A stretch of DNA of 64,000 nucleotides from Pirellulales bacterium (GCA_019694435.1 JAIBBZ010000027.1:1-64000); one strand, 5' to 3'; shown: positions 1 through 8,842, counted from the stretch's first letter. The notes: generated by a model from the letters alone, not told the origin. Translations and numbers: made by a program.

Positions 1-138
1 GCAAAAACCAAAAACCCGCGGGCAAATGTGCGCGCCGGGGAGGCGGTCTCCGCTCATGCGGTCGTAGCTATTCGACCGCCCTCCCCCCAGGGCCCGGCCG
101 CGAGCGCTTCGGGTCCTTCCCCGGGGGTGCCGCCCACC

Positions 139-345
139 GGGGCCCTGCAAAAGGCGCAATCCAGGCGCATGGCATGCAATCGGCGTTGCATCAGGGTCCC
201 GCCTCAGATGATCCGCGTTAGCGCCGGGCTGGCCTACAGGGTGAAATCGCGGGTTCGTCGTCGTCTTGCGCGAGGGGACGAGGCGTGCGCGTTTACTTAC
301 TCTCGAGATTTGGCCCGCGCACGGACAAAACCCCCGCGATGTCAC
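139..345. other. Nested inverted repeats in noncoding DNA, possible structured RNA
   Basis: No convincing protein gene lies in 1-387. What is visible is a series of paired arms. A 9-bp stem (139-147 with 192-200, one G-T wobble) encloses a perfect hairpin (174-179 with 186-191). Next comes a long outer stem, 241-244 plus 246-253 pairing with 333-340 plus 342-345 with one mismatch. It encloses a 5-bp hairpin (258-262 with 277-281) and a perfect 7-bp hairpin (285-291 with 316-322), so 241-345 can draw as a three-way junction. I could not match it to tmRNA, RNase P RNA, SRP RNA or a riboswitch consensus that I know. Short stems arise easily in GC-rich DNA, so function is uncertain and the strand is unknown. 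Confidence 0.3.
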
Positions 346-387
346 GGCGAGCGCCCGCAGGTCCGCGGCGCGGAAGGACCCTGGCCG

Positions 388-684
388 TCACCGATCCGGC
401 CGTGTGGGCACAGAGGCATTAGCCCGGTCGAGTATGTCGCGCCGCGCAGCCGCCGGCAGCTTGGGCCACAGCTCGAACACGATGGCCAGGTTCACCGCAT
501 CATCGGGTGCCTGACGAAGGCACAACGCCAGCACTTCGCTCCGCAAGGGCCGATCCGCCGCCGGTTGATTGTCGCCAGGCTGCACCGCCCGTGCGCCGTT
601 TACGTCGGATTCCGCAGCGCTCGCCGAGGGCGATTGTTGTAAGTAGCTTGCGCCGCAATCGCTTGGCGAATTGGGTTCGAATCC
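388..684 (-). pseudogene. Degenerate integrase-tail-like reading frame
   Basis: An open minus-strand frame ends at 388. Its last ~45 residues carry a hydrophobic helix-like motif around LAIVFELWPKLPAAARRDIL. From memory, similar W-P-x-L-P tails occur at the C-terminus of planctomycete tyrosine-recombinase-type proteins. Upstream, residues GFEP are the antisense reading of the tRNA T-loop-like sequence at 673-684. The frame continues to 831, but that part shows no recombinase catalytic residues and overlaps the start of the plus-strand gene at 800. I read this as the scar of a lost element next to a tRNA-like target, not an active gene. The recombinase link rests on recall of similar tails, not on an alignment. 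Confidence 0.3.
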
Positions 685-695
685 TGGCGGGCCTA
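671..695 (+). other. tRNA 3'-end-like fragment (T arm plus acceptor strand)
   Basis: The T-loop TTCGAAT at 676-682 is flanked by arms 671-675 and 683-687 that pair without mismatches, although three pairs are wobble. A 7-nt acceptor-like strand (688-694) and a discriminator base follow. No matching 5' acceptor strand, D arm or anticodon arm is found 60-90 bases upstream, so this is not a complete tRNA gene. Such 3' fragments are the usual cores of att sites for elements that integrate into tRNA genes. Confidence 0.35.
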
Positions 696-799
696 GTTTC
701 TTGCGGCGGGGCAGGGGCTTGTGGGGGTATGTCTGCAGATGTAGCGTCGAGGTCGCCGGGTTGGTGATCGCGTCGGCATCGACCAAAAGGGGGAGCCGC

Positions 800-2983
800 A
801 TGTCTACATTTCGACGCACTTGCTGTTTCATGTCGCCCGCGCTCGTTGTTGTGTGGTTCTTGTCGCGCGTGGCCGTGGGCGACGATCGTGAATTGCACGT
901 CGTAGGGGTCTACGAAGGGGACACGAAAACTGGCACGACGATTCATGGCGGCCGTGCCGCCGTCCGCGTCGATCGACCCGGGAAACGCGTAATCCTGTAT
1001 TGTTGCGCATACGAGCGGGTGCTATGGAACATCGAAGCCACGCCGGCAACGACGCTCGAGCGAGTCATTCTTGCCGGCTACGACCAGCAAGCCGCCGAGG
1101 TCAAGCCGGAAGAGGTCCCGGTCACTCCGGCAGCCGAGGCCGTGGCTGGCTCGGCGAACACTGCTGGTGAGCGACTGGGTTATTGTTACGCTGTCGCCAG
1201 CGACGAGTTTCGCGTCCTTGCGGCGGCGCTTCCGCGTGTCACCGGGTTACCGATTTCGAGTTTCCACGGAGGATATCGAGCCGATCTTGACAAGCCGTTC
1301 GTGGCCGACAAGGTCGACGACGACCCGCGTCTGAAGCCGGAGTTCCCTGTGCCGACAATGCCCGCCGGTCGCGCGGGACTGCGCTTTTCCGCCGTGCACG
1401 TCGTGCCGCAAGGGGGTGCTCCTATTGAGCGTCATTTGCCGCCGTATCCCTGGCTTTGCGAGTTCACACTGGCAGGGCCTGATTGGAAAAAGGCGCAGCG
1501 CTTGCCCGACGGCAGCGAGCAGGCGCTGTTGGCCAAGGACGCCAACGCGGTCTTTGTCTTGAACCGTGAAGGGCTGCTGAAATTCGATCTGGAACTGAAG
1601 CATGGGGAGCCGCTCGGCAAGATGGCCGATACCGCATCGCCCAGGTATCACACGATGTGGTTTGACCCGGCGGCGGACCAGCTCAACGTACTGTTTACAC
1701 AGGACCAATTGGCCTGGGGAACGTACGACGGTAAGTCCATGAAGTGGACGCAACGCAAATTGAATTCGGTCCCGGCATTTGGCGCAGCGGCCTTCGACCC
1801 GGCGGCTGGCAAGCTCTACACGATCCAAGAATCCTTGGGAGGGGAGGGTCGGCTCCTCACTTTCGCGGAACGAAACGCGGCCGGAGCCGTGCTAAGCACG
1901 CTGCCTTTGATCCAGAGCGGCGACGGGATGGGCAGGCCCGACGGCGGTGGTCCTGTGGAACGCCATGATCAATTGGTCGTGGTCGAAGGCGGAGTCGCTT
2001 GGATTGCAGCCAGCCTGCCCAGCGCGCTTTGGCCCGACAAGCTGGAATCGCGCATCTACTTCATCGAACCTGCGGCGCATCGAGTGACGCTGACGGCGCG
2101 ATATGCCTGCGTCAGCCCAACTTCCAAAGAGGCGTTGAATGCGATCATGGCTGCCGCGGCGCCGGCAGACGCAGCACCCCCGGCTGATCAACCCGAGGAA
2201 GACGCGGCCAAGAACCCGCAGGATGCGTTGGCGAAGGAGCGATTCTTCGCCCTGCGTTTTACCCAGCCGGGGCCCATTGCCTTTGGTGCCTCGTACGGTG
2301 AATTCACTCTCCAGGGGCCGATCGCCGAGTCGCTCAAGCCACTGCCGCAACGGGTCGTTCGGCTCACCCGTGTGGCAGAAGCTCAAGCGTATTTCGGGCT
2401 CTCGTCACACGACTGTGTCGAGATCGATGCAGCCCTGGCAAACGCCAAAGTCCTGGACATGGGCTTCGACGCGCCCAAGTTGAGTTGGCCAAACGGCATC
2501 ACTTACGACCGCAAACGTAAACGTGTGCTCATCGCCACCTTCGGAGGCGCGGGTTATTTGTACGAATACTCGATCGAGACGAAGAAGTGGTCGGTGATTT
2601 GCGAATTGGACAACCACGACTACGCGGCCATCGCCTACAGCGAGCATGACGACATGATCTATGGCGTGGATCGAGACAGATTCGGCCGGCACGGATCGGC
2701 CGAGCTGGTCCAAATGAACGCTAACGGCGCGGTGACGAAGATGGTTGATTTGGGAACAGACTTGCCGCTGCCGAACGATCCAGTCAGTGTGCCGGCACAA
2801 CTGGTAGCGCTGCGGGACAAGCTGGTGCTGATCGTGTACGCCTCGCCACGACAGGCCCAAGGTGGCAGGGCAGCTCGACGAGGAGACAAGCTAGAGACGT
2901 GGATGTATCTGATCGACCCCGCTGCCGAGTCGATCGAGCTGGCCACGAGGATCGTCGATGGGAAGCGCGTAGCTGGCGAATGA
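800..2983 (+). CDS. Secreted beta-propeller-like protein of unknown function
   Basis: The start at 800 is chosen because a GGGAG ribosome site sits at 791-795 and a signal peptide follows (charged MSTFRR, hydrophobic core to about residue 25, then GDD). The 727-aa product is therefore predicted to be exported. The first ~80 mature residues form a beta-rich segment ending in RVILAGYDQQ. The rest contains repeated beta-strand blocks with aromatic residues, for example NGITYDRKRKRVLIATFGG and YAAIAYSEHDDMIYGVDRD near residues 565-620, which look like propeller blades. An Ala/Pro/Glu-rich linker lies near residues 455-475. No catalytic motif is recognised. It is a single gene, convergent with the next one and separated from it by a hairpin at 3054-3076. 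Confidence 0.8.
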   Translation: MSTFRRTCCFMSPALVVVWFLSRVAVGDDRELHVVGVYEGDTKTGTTIHGGRAAVRVDRPGKRVILYCCAYERVLWNIEATPATTLERVILAGYDQQAAEVKPEEVPVTPAAEAVAGSANTAGERLGYCYAVASDEFRVLAAALPRVTGLPISSFHGGYRADLDKPFVADKVDDDPRLKPEFPVPTMPAGRAGLRFSAVHVVPQGGAPIERHLPPYPWLCEFTLAGPDWKKAQRLPDGSEQALLAKDANAVFVLNREGLLKFDLELKHGEPLGKMADTASPRYHTMWFDPAADQLNVLFTQDQLAWGTYDGKSMKWTQRKLNSVPAFGAAAFDPAAGKLYTIQESLGGEGRLLTFAERNAAGAVLSTLPLIQSGDGMGRPDGGGPVERHDQLVVVEGGVAWIAASLPSALWPDKLESRIYFIEPAAHRVTLTARYACVSPTSKEALNAIMAAAAPADAAPPADQPEEDAAKNPQDALAKERFFALRFTQPGPIAFGASYGEFTLQGPIAESLKPLPQRVVRLTRVAEAQAYFGLSSHDCVEIDAALANAKVLDMGFDAPKLSWPNGITYDRKRKRVLIATFGGAGYLYEYSIETKKWSVICELDNHDYAAIAYSEHDDMIYGVDRDRFGRHGSAELVQMNANGAVTKMVDLGTDLPLPNDPVSVPAQLVALRDKLVLIVYASPRQAQGGRAARRGDKLETWMYLIDPAAESIELATRIVDGKRVAGE

Positions 2984-3053
2984 ACGGCGACCCGCCGTGC
3001 AACCGCCTGACACGACCGGCTTGGGCCTGCTCTGTGCACAAAACATGCCATTG

Positions 3054-3076
3054 GGTATTCACGCGTCGTGAATACC
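3054..3076. terminator. Hairpin between convergent genes
   Basis: A perfect 10-bp inverted repeat (3054-3063 with 3067-3076) closes a 3-nt loop. It lies in the 118-bp gap between the ends of the plus gene (2983) and the minus gene (3102), so it could act on both strands. There is no long T tract, which is common in GC-rich bacteria. Confidence 0.55.
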
Positions 3077-3101
3077 ATCTTCAGCGGGTGGATGGCGAGC
3101 G

Positions 3102-4865
3102 TCAGGGCGCCGATCCTTGGGTGACCGCGGTGCGATGCACGACTTTCAGGCCCGGCAGACCGCCAGGGTAGTGAATGGCCAGGAACTCTTCGACGCTCAA
3201 CGACGCCGTCGGGGAATAGGCGATCGTGCCGTTGGGCACCGTGGCCGGCGGTCCCGTCGCGGCAGCGCGGGCGCGCAGCGATTGAGCCGCGGCGGCCGTC
3301 TTGTCCAAGAATTGGGCCCATTGATCGACGACCGGATCGCCCTGGAGGGCTCCGAGCGTCTGGCGGGCATACGCCAGATCGTCCGCGGTGTAGGCGCGCG
3401 CGATGGAGACCTGCACGTTGCCTTCCACTTCGTCCTCGAGTCGGTCGACCAACGTCGACAGATAGGGCAGGTAGGGCCAGGCAAGCGGGAACTCGAGCAT
3501 GCGGACCGGACGTCCCTGTCGGCGGGCTTGTTCGGTCAAGCGCTGCATCGCCGCGCGGCGGCTGTGGACCTCGGATTTGATCCGCTGCTCGATGGTGTTG
3601 AACAACTCGGAGCTGTCGCGGGCCAGCTCGAGTTGCCTGATGGTCGCGACCGTCAGTGTCAAAGTGATTGCCAGGGCGAGCACGTAGCGGCCCGTCCCTT
3701 GAAACCGCCGCAACAAGGCCTCGCAAATTTCGGCGGCCACGATGCATCCCAGCAGCGTCGGCAGATAGTTGTAGCGGCCCCAATCGAGCACGCTCTGCCA
3801 TGGAAAACTCAGTCGCGCGAGCTGGCAGAGCACGACAAACGGAAACACCAGGACAAAGCCGGCCAGCAGCCGCCGCCAGGACGCACGCAAGACGATCAAG
3901 GCCCCGACCAAGACGAACGACACGATGGCGACCTCGGTTGCCAACCGCGCGAAGTCGGGCACCGAGCGATAGCCGATTAAGAGGCGCGACCAGGCCAATT
4001 CGAGATTGGCACACGCACGGGCCAGGGCCTCGACCAGAGCCGCCGGGTCGCGTCGCGCGGCATCCGCGCCCGCGGTGTGCGCCGCCATGGGCAATGTCCA
4101 GGCCCCCAAGGCGACGAATGTCGCGAGCCAAGTTCCCACCCAGACCCGCCAGCGGTTGGGCGCTGCCGCGGTCCGGGATGCCGGCCGCTCGAGCAGCACG
4201 ACCTGGACCGGCAAGGCCAGCAGCATCAACCAGGTCGTGCCCATCGTGAGCACGGCCAACGCCATGCAGGCGACCATCGCAGCCAATGCCAACGCGGCGC
4301 GCGGTCGATTCAATCGCGTGACGCAGGCCGCGGCGGCGAGCACCCAGGCCAGAGCCATCGACAGGTGCGAGGCGCCGATCCAAAGCAGCGGGTTCTCGAA
4401 GCCGCCGATGGCGGCCACCAGCCACAAGCAGGTGCCTACGCCGGCCGCGACGGGATGTTGCAGGTAGTGCCGCAACACGACGAACAGGCAGAGGCCCGAG
4501 ACCAGGTGGGCCAACGACATGGCGATGTGCCAGACGGTGAAATCATGGCGAGACAAGCGCCACATGCCGAAATACCAAAGCTTCCACGCCGGCAAGAAAT
4601 GCTCGTTGTGGAGCTGAAACAAGAATTCGGGCAGCGTGCGCTCGCCCGCGTCGACCTCGCGCAACATGCCGCGATGGTCGAAATCGTCGAAGAAGGGCCC
4701 GGCCGACCAATAGTGGCTGTGGACGAGCAGCATGACCGCGACGCCGAGGCCGACGATGCCGCAGACGAGCAGCGCGGTGCGCCGCCGATCGACCGGCGCT
4801 GCTACAGGCACGGCGGCGACCGGTTGCCTGGCGGCGGTCTTGTTGGGCTTGGGCTGCTTCGGCAT
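3102..4865 (-). CDS. Polytopic membrane protein, GT-C glycosyltransferase-like
   Basis: A 587-aa inner-membrane protein with about ten or more hydrophobic segments. A basic, Pro/Lys-rich N-terminus precedes TM1 (about residues 30-48). The first external loop has acidic FFDDFDH (about 58-64), the place where GT-C transferases of the PMT/ArnT type keep a catalytic Asp pair. Conserved aromatic and His residues follow (HNEHFLPAW). After the last TM there is a ~170-aa soluble tail with an amphipathic helix (residues about 420-480). The topology and first-loop acidic pair suggest lipid-linked sugar transfer to protein or polysaccharide, but no close family is recognised. It diverges from the gene at 5098 across 232 bp in which no other gene is seen. 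Confidence 0.75.
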   Translation of the reverse strand: MPKQPKPNKTAARQPVAAVPVAAPVDRRRTALLVCGIVGLGVAVMLLVHSHYWSAGPFFDDFDHRGMLREVDAGERTLPEFLFQLHNEHFLPAWKLWYFGMWRLSRHDFTVWHIAMSLAHLVSGLCLFVVLRHYLQHPVAAGVGTCLWLVAAIGGFENPLLWIGASHLSMALAWVLAAAACVTRLNRPRAALALAAMVACMALAVLTMGTTWLMLLALPVQVVLLERPASRTAAAPNRWRVWVGTWLATFVALGAWTLPMAAHTAGADAARRDPAALVEALARACANLELAWSRLLIGYRSVPDFARLATEVAIVSFVLVGALIVLRASWRRLLAGFVLVFPFVVLCQLARLSFPWQSVLDWGRYNYLPTLLGCIVAAEICEALLRRFQGTGRYVLALAITLTLTVATIRQLELARDSSELFNTIEQRIKSEVHSRRAAMQRLTEQARRQGRPVRMLEFPLAWPYLPYLSTLVDRLEDEVEGNVQVSIARAYTADDLAYARQTLGALQGDPVVDQWAQFLDKTAAAAQSLRARAAATGPPATVPNGTIAYSPTASLSVEEFLAIHYPGGLPGLKVVHRTAVTQGSAP

Positions 4866-5097
4866 CGAGGCGTTCAGGAGCGTGGGTACGAATGGCCCGC
4901 GGTCGGCCTACTTTACTGCAAGCAGCTAGGAGTGCCAGCGAAGAGCGACCTTTGGGATTGCCGCCGTCGGCGAAACGACGCTATAAGCCTCGCCCGATCG
5001 ACCTTCTTGGTCCCGCTGCGCGCCGGCCCCCCGCGGGGCATGGTGGAGCGGCCGCGTTTCGAAGGTGTGGTGTTTCGCCGCGAAGCAAGGGTGACTC

Positions 5098-6399
5098 ATG
5101 GACGAGCCGCAGGTAACTCAACGCAAGCCGTCGCGCAAGCTGCCGTTCGATCTGTCGATGATCCTGGCGGCAGGCCTGACCGTGGCTTTTTATGTGGCGG
5201 TCGAGCGCGAGCCGTTGCGCCACACGGTGTTGTATCGCTATACGACCGAACATGCCGTCGAGTACGTCGTGGTCGGCTTCTTCATCTGGGGCCTGGCCGA
5301 CCTGCTGTTGCGCGCGCTCAATCTGCCGCGCGAGCACATGGCCTTGCGCCACGATTGGCTGCCGGCGCGGCAAGGCTTGCGGCCCGCGAGCGAAGCCGCC
5401 GCGCTGCTCGAGACCGTGCAATCGCAGCCCTCCTGGCTGCTGGAATCGCGGATGGGACAGCGGCTTTCACGGGCACTGAAATTCGTGGCCGACAAGCGAT
5501 CGGCCGCCGACTTCGATCAGTATTTGCGCAGCCTGGCCGACGAGGACGAAGATCGCACCCATGCCCATTACGGCCTGGCGCGGCTGGTCTGCTGGGTGAT
5601 GCCGGTGTTGGGTTTCTTGGGCACCGTGGTGCACTTCGGCACGGCCTTGTCGGGCATCTCGTTCGACAAGATCAACGAACAGCTCTCGAGCGTGGTGGGC
5701 CAGATGGGTACGGCCTTCAACACGACGACGGCCGCCATCGCCTGTTCGATCGCGACGATGTTGGTGCTGTTCCTGTGCGAACGCGCCGAGCGCGAACAGG
5801 TCCGGGCAGTCGATCGACTGGTCGAGGAAGAATTGCTTCACCGGTTCGAGGTGGCCGACGCCAGCATGGCCCCCTATCTCGATTCGCTCAACGCGACCGG
5901 AAAGGCGCTGTTTGCGACGATCGGCGATCTTAGCCAGCAGCAACAGGCCGCGATGACCCGGGCCCTGACCGCCTGGCAGCAGCAGGCCGAACAACGCCTG
6001 CAGCAGCAACATGAGCTTTGGGAACAGTCGCACGCGCGTCTGCAGGAACAGCTCGAGGCCCGCGAGACGGCCAGCGAAGCGCGGCTCGCGCAACTGTTGG
6101 CGGCCGTCGAACAACGGCGCGACGAACAGCAGGCCCAGTCGCTGATCGCGGCGCGGCAATTGGCCGAGGTTCGCGACGGCCTGGCAAGGCTGACCGATTC
6201 GTTGGTCGAGTTGAGCCGCAACGACGGCCGGATGACCGAACTGCAAGCCACGTTGGCCGACAATCTACGTGTCTTGCGCGAATCCAATCAGTTGGAAGAG
6301 GCAATGCACAGCCTGACCGCTGCGATCCACCTGATGACCGCGCCCTATCGCAACTCGGCCGCGCCACCAACGACGCGAAGCAAGAAGAACGCGGCTTGA
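5098..6399 (+). CDS. MotA/TolQ/ExbB-type channel protein with long coiled coil
   Basis: The 433-aa protein has TM segments at about residues 18-35, 54-71, 163-184 and 206-227. The region from 160 to 230 carries the GxxGTVxxF...AFxTTxxAI pattern of MotA/TolQ/ExbB proton-channel subunits (here LGFLGTVVHFGTAL and TAFNTTTAAIA). After TM4 a Gln/Glu/Arg-rich coiled coil runs from about 265 to 410, much longer than in ExbB or TolQ. These proteins normally work with a MotB/TolR/ExbD partner, yet none is encoded next to it. It may power or organise an envelope complex through the coiled coil. AAGGG at 5084-5088 serves as ribosome site. Confidence 0.8.
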   Translation: MDEPQVTQRKPSRKLPFDLSMILAAGLTVAFYVAVEREPLRHTVLYRYTTEHAVEYVVVGFFIWGLADLLLRALNLPREHMALRHDWLPARQGLRPASEAAALLETVQSQPSWLLESRMGQRLSRALKFVADKRSAADFDQYLRSLADEDEDRTHAHYGLARLVCWVMPVLGFLGTVVHFGTALSGISFDKINEQLSSVVGQMGTAFNTTTAAIACSIATMLVLFLCERAEREQVRAVDRLVEEELLHRFEVADASMAPYLDSLNATGKALFATIGDLSQQQQAAMTRALTAWQQQAEQRLQQQHELWEQSHARLQEQLEARETASEARLAQLLAAVEQRRDEQQAQSLIAARQLAEVRDGLARLTDSLVELSRNDGRMTELQATLADNLRVLRESNQLEEAMHSLTAAIHLMTAPYRNSAAPPTTRSKKNAA

Positions 6400-6453
6400 A
6401 CGTCGCGTCTCCTTGCCTCGAGCATCGATCGGGTTGGTCGCTGCGCTCGCGGT

Positions 6454-6837
6454 TCACCAGCCAGACACGACCGGCACGTAGCCGGGCATGTACGCGCGCC
6501 GCATGCCGAACACGCCGTAGCGCACCGGATAGACGCCAGGCAAATAGGTGACCGTCGGTGTCGGGGCGTAGTAGCTCACCGTCGGGACCGGCGCGGGGGC
6601 CACGTACGAAGTCGTCGGTGCGTAGTAGGTCGTCGTCGGTGCGTAGTAGGACGTCGTGGGGGCGTAATACGTCGTCGTCGGCACCGGGGCGTAGTAGCTC
6701 ACGGTCGGGACCGGAGCCGCCGTCACGGGGCTATAGGTCACATAGGGCCCGCGATAAACGGCGACTTGAGCCGAGGCTGGGCTCGTCAGGCAACCTACGG
6801 CGACCAGGGCGGCGGCGATCAGAATCAGGGTACGCAT
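6454..6837 (-). CDS. Secreted Tyr/Pro/Thr-rich repeat protein
   Basis: The 127-aa product starts MRTLILIAAALVAVG and has a signal peptide with a likely cleavage site after SPASA (residue ~23). The mature part is low complexity: units of YYAPTT/YYAPTP and VPTVSYYAP repeat about eight times between residues ~40 and 98. A short C-terminus rich in Tyr, Met and Gly follows. The start at 6837 is preferred over an upstream GTG at 6852 because it opens a proper signal peptide. Planctomycetes encode many such small secreted repeat proteins; the role is unknown, and a surface or structural role is a guess. Confidence 0.75.
   Translation of the reverse strand: MRTLILIAAALVAVGCLTSPASAQVAVYRGPYVTYSPVTAAPVPTVSYYAPVPTTTYYAPTTSYYAPTTTYYAPTTSYVAPAPVPTVSYYAPTPTVTYLPGVYPVRYGVFGMRRAYMPGYVPVVSGW
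6563..6714. repeat. Tandem repeats inside the YYAP-repeat gene
   Basis: A 29-bp segment at 6563-6591 recurs at 6686-6714 with one mismatch. Between them, units of about 24 bp encoding YYAPTT-type hexapeptides and variants repeat. The array lies wholly in frame within the gene, so length changes by replication slippage would keep the frame. Confidence 0.8.
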
Positions 6838-6977
6838 GGGTCTTGCTCTCACTAGGGTCTGGGGTGACGGTCGTAGCTATCTCTGCAAGCGTAGGGTCCG
6901 TCCCGATTGTTACGCCAGCCTGGCGATCGCAGAAAACTTTCAAGCTCCAAGTCTGAGTGGGCCCCGAGATTTCCTGG

Positions 6978-8663
6978 TTAGTCCAGCTTTCCCAGCCGCG
7001 GCGTGCGGCTGAAGCCGTACTCGGGGTTGGCCGGGTCGAAGTCGAGGTCGATCAGCTCCGGCTGCCGCTGCACGTTGCGGAAGTTGTATTCCTCGACGAG
7101 CTGCGGCAATTGGCCGGTTGAGCGCGGCCAATCGTAGGCCTGGACGCGCGTCAGCAGGTTGTGGTCCCGGTCGAAGTAGAACCGCAGCTCGTTGAAGCGG
7201 AAGCTCTTTCGCGCCATGGGGTGGGTCACCACCACGCACATGCAGGGCCGCTTGTCCAGCAGCACCTCTTCGAGGTAGTAGACGTTGCACTCGCCAAATC
7301 GGGTTTCGCGTTCGCATTGCTCACGGAACGAACGGACGATGGCCGACATCGTCAATTCGTTGATGGGGCGACGCAGACCCTCGCGTGCTTCGGCGCTGCC
7401 CGGGGCGACGCGCTTGGGCGACGACACGGTCGCGCCGTCTTCGCCGAGCAGCAACTGTTCGTCGAACTTGCCCGCGGCTGCCAGGACCTCACGCCCGCGC
7501 GGCTCGCCAGGGCCCAGGAATCGCATGTAGAGCCCCTCGGGGGCCAACCGCTGCTTGATCAGCAGGTGTTGGTAGGGCTGCAGACGCCCGTCCCGCGATT
7601 GGCGCATCGTCAGCAGACATTCGTACTGGCCGATCGCTTGCAACTCGTCGTCGGCCTGTTCGAGCAAGGCCAACACCGGGCGCAAAGGATGGCCGTCGCC
7701 GACCGTCTTGAAGGCGCGACGTTTGGCAGCCGGCTCGCGGTCGCCTTGCGTTTGCGCGACGACCGGCTGATCCTCAAGCGGCGGGAAGCGATAGGCCCCG
7801 TTGGCGATATCGAAGGCTGCGCCGGAAAGTTGTTGGTTGAACTGCAAGTTCAGATAGGTGTATTCCTCGAGCAGCGCCGGCTTGCCGCCGGGCTGTGCGG
7901 GAAACCAATACGATTCATAGCGCACGGGCACGTTCAATTCGCGGTCGATGAACACGCGAACCAGGTGAAACCTTACACCCGGACGTTGCTCGTCGTGCCG
8001 GGCCACGACGCACAGGCACGGACGGCCGTTGATCTTCGTATCTTCGATGACCTGCACGTCGCAGGGGCCCGCCTTGATCTCAGCCTCGCCGAGCGTGGTC
8101 AATTGTTCGACCAGGTTGACGATGCCGGCGCTGGTGACCGGGTGCCGGCTTTCGCGCATCACGCGCGGCGAGTCCGGATACAGCGACAACGTACCCAAGT
8201 AGCGGTAGCGTTCGCTGTGGACCCACATCATGCCCCGATTGGCCCCCTCGACGTAGATCGACTCCTGGGTCTTCTGCTGGTCGCGGCCCAATTTGCCGAC
8301 GTAGACGCTGAAGGGTTGCTGGCGGACCTTGAGCTCGAAATACTCGTGCTGGCCCAGGCGGCCGTCGATCCGTTCGCGTTTGACGAAGGTGCTGGTGTAG
8401 TCCTGGATCGAGCGCAGCGCCGGAAGGCTTTCGCGTCCCCAGCGAACCAGCGGAGCGAGCGGATGTTCGCCCGCCTGCGGGTGCAAATCGCCGGGCGGCA
8501 CCCCGATGCTCGCGTCGGGCCGCGCGGCAGACTCTGCTGCCCGCGCCTGGCTTGCGCTCGATACGCAGCTTACGATCACCCCTAGCAGCAACGAAGCGTT
8601 GAGAACCGTTGCGCAGGTGCGCAACGCCCGGCGGCTGTGGCGAGCCTGGCGCGGCAGACACAT
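6978..8663 (-). CDS. Exported protein with two DUF1571-like domains
   Basis: The product is 561 aa from the ATG at 8663, which opens a signal peptide (MCLPRQARHSRRALR, hydrophobic LLLGVIVSCVSS, cut near ARA at ~44). The frame runs further upstream to 8882 without protein character. The mature protein is an internal duplication. Each half has an RPCxCVV strand (GRPCLCVVARHDEQ and KRPCMCVVVTHPMA) followed by F.RVFIDRELNVPVRYESY or F.ELRFYFDRDHNLLTRVQAY. This fits the DUF1571 family, common in planctomycetes and related in fold to LolA-like lipoprotein carriers. A lipid or lipoprotein carrier role in the periplasm is inference. It is divergent from the sulfatase gene. Confidence 0.75.
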   Translation of the reverse strand: MCLPRQARHSRRALRTCATVLNASLLLGVIVSCVSSASQARAAESAARPDASIGVPPGDLHPQAGEHPLAPLVRWGRESLPALRSIQDYTSTFVKRERIDGRLGQHEYFELKVRQQPFSVYVGKLGRDQQKTQESIYVEGANRGMMWVHSERYRYLGTLSLYPDSPRVMRESRHPVTSAGIVNLVEQLTTLGEAEIKAGPCDVQVIEDTKINGRPCLCVVARHDEQRPGVRFHLVRVFIDRELNVPVRYESYWFPAQPGGKPALLEEYTYLNLQFNQQLSGAAFDIANGAYRFPPLEDQPVVAQTQGDREPAAKRRAFKTVGDGHPLRPVLALLEQADDELQAIGQYECLLTMRQSRDGRLQPYQHLLIKQRLAPEGLYMRFLGPGEPRGREVLAAAGKFDEQLLLGEDGATVSSPKRVAPGSAEAREGLRRPINELTMSAIVRSFREQCERETRFGECNVYYLEEVLLDKRPCMCVVVTHPMARKSFRFNELRFYFDRDHNLLTRVQAYDWPRSTGQLPQLVEEYNFRNVQRQPELIDLDFDPANPEYGFSRTPRLGKLD

Positions 8664-8842
8664 TTGCTGAGCGAGCCTCGTTGCGGTGCCGGCGCCGAAC
8701 GGCGCCAGAACTAATTCCGCAAGGTGGTGGAGACGAGTCTTAGCCGAGGGCACACGTCCCACGGCCGAAGCCATTGGAAGTGTAGCGTATTCGCGGCGCT
8801 GCCGTCTCAAGTTGGTACGACCCAGCGTTACAACCGGGCAAA

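Noticed and set aside
15..22. Perfect palindrome next to an A-rich run at the window start, read as a minus-strand terminator
   Set aside because: The 8-bp palindrome has no room for a loop and no upstream minus-strand gene is supported.
28..642. Long plus-strand open frame (204 codons) in the first 650 bases
   Set aside because: Composition is Arg/Pro-rich as expected of random frames in GC-rich DNA, no ribosome site or motif is seen, and the region shows inverted repeats instead.
623..695. Complete tRNA gene
   Set aside because: T arm and 3' acceptor strand are present, but no complementary 5' acceptor strand, D arm or anticodon arm can be placed.
4077..5933. 618-codon plus-strand frame spanning the GT-C-like gene and the ExbB-like gene
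   Set aside because: It is antisense to one well-supported membrane protein and out of frame with the other; its product is Arg/Gly-rich without hydrophobic or catalytic patterns.
6563..6714. CRISPR-like repeat array
   Set aside because: Units are about 24 bp with no unique spacers and lie in frame within a secreted-protein gene.
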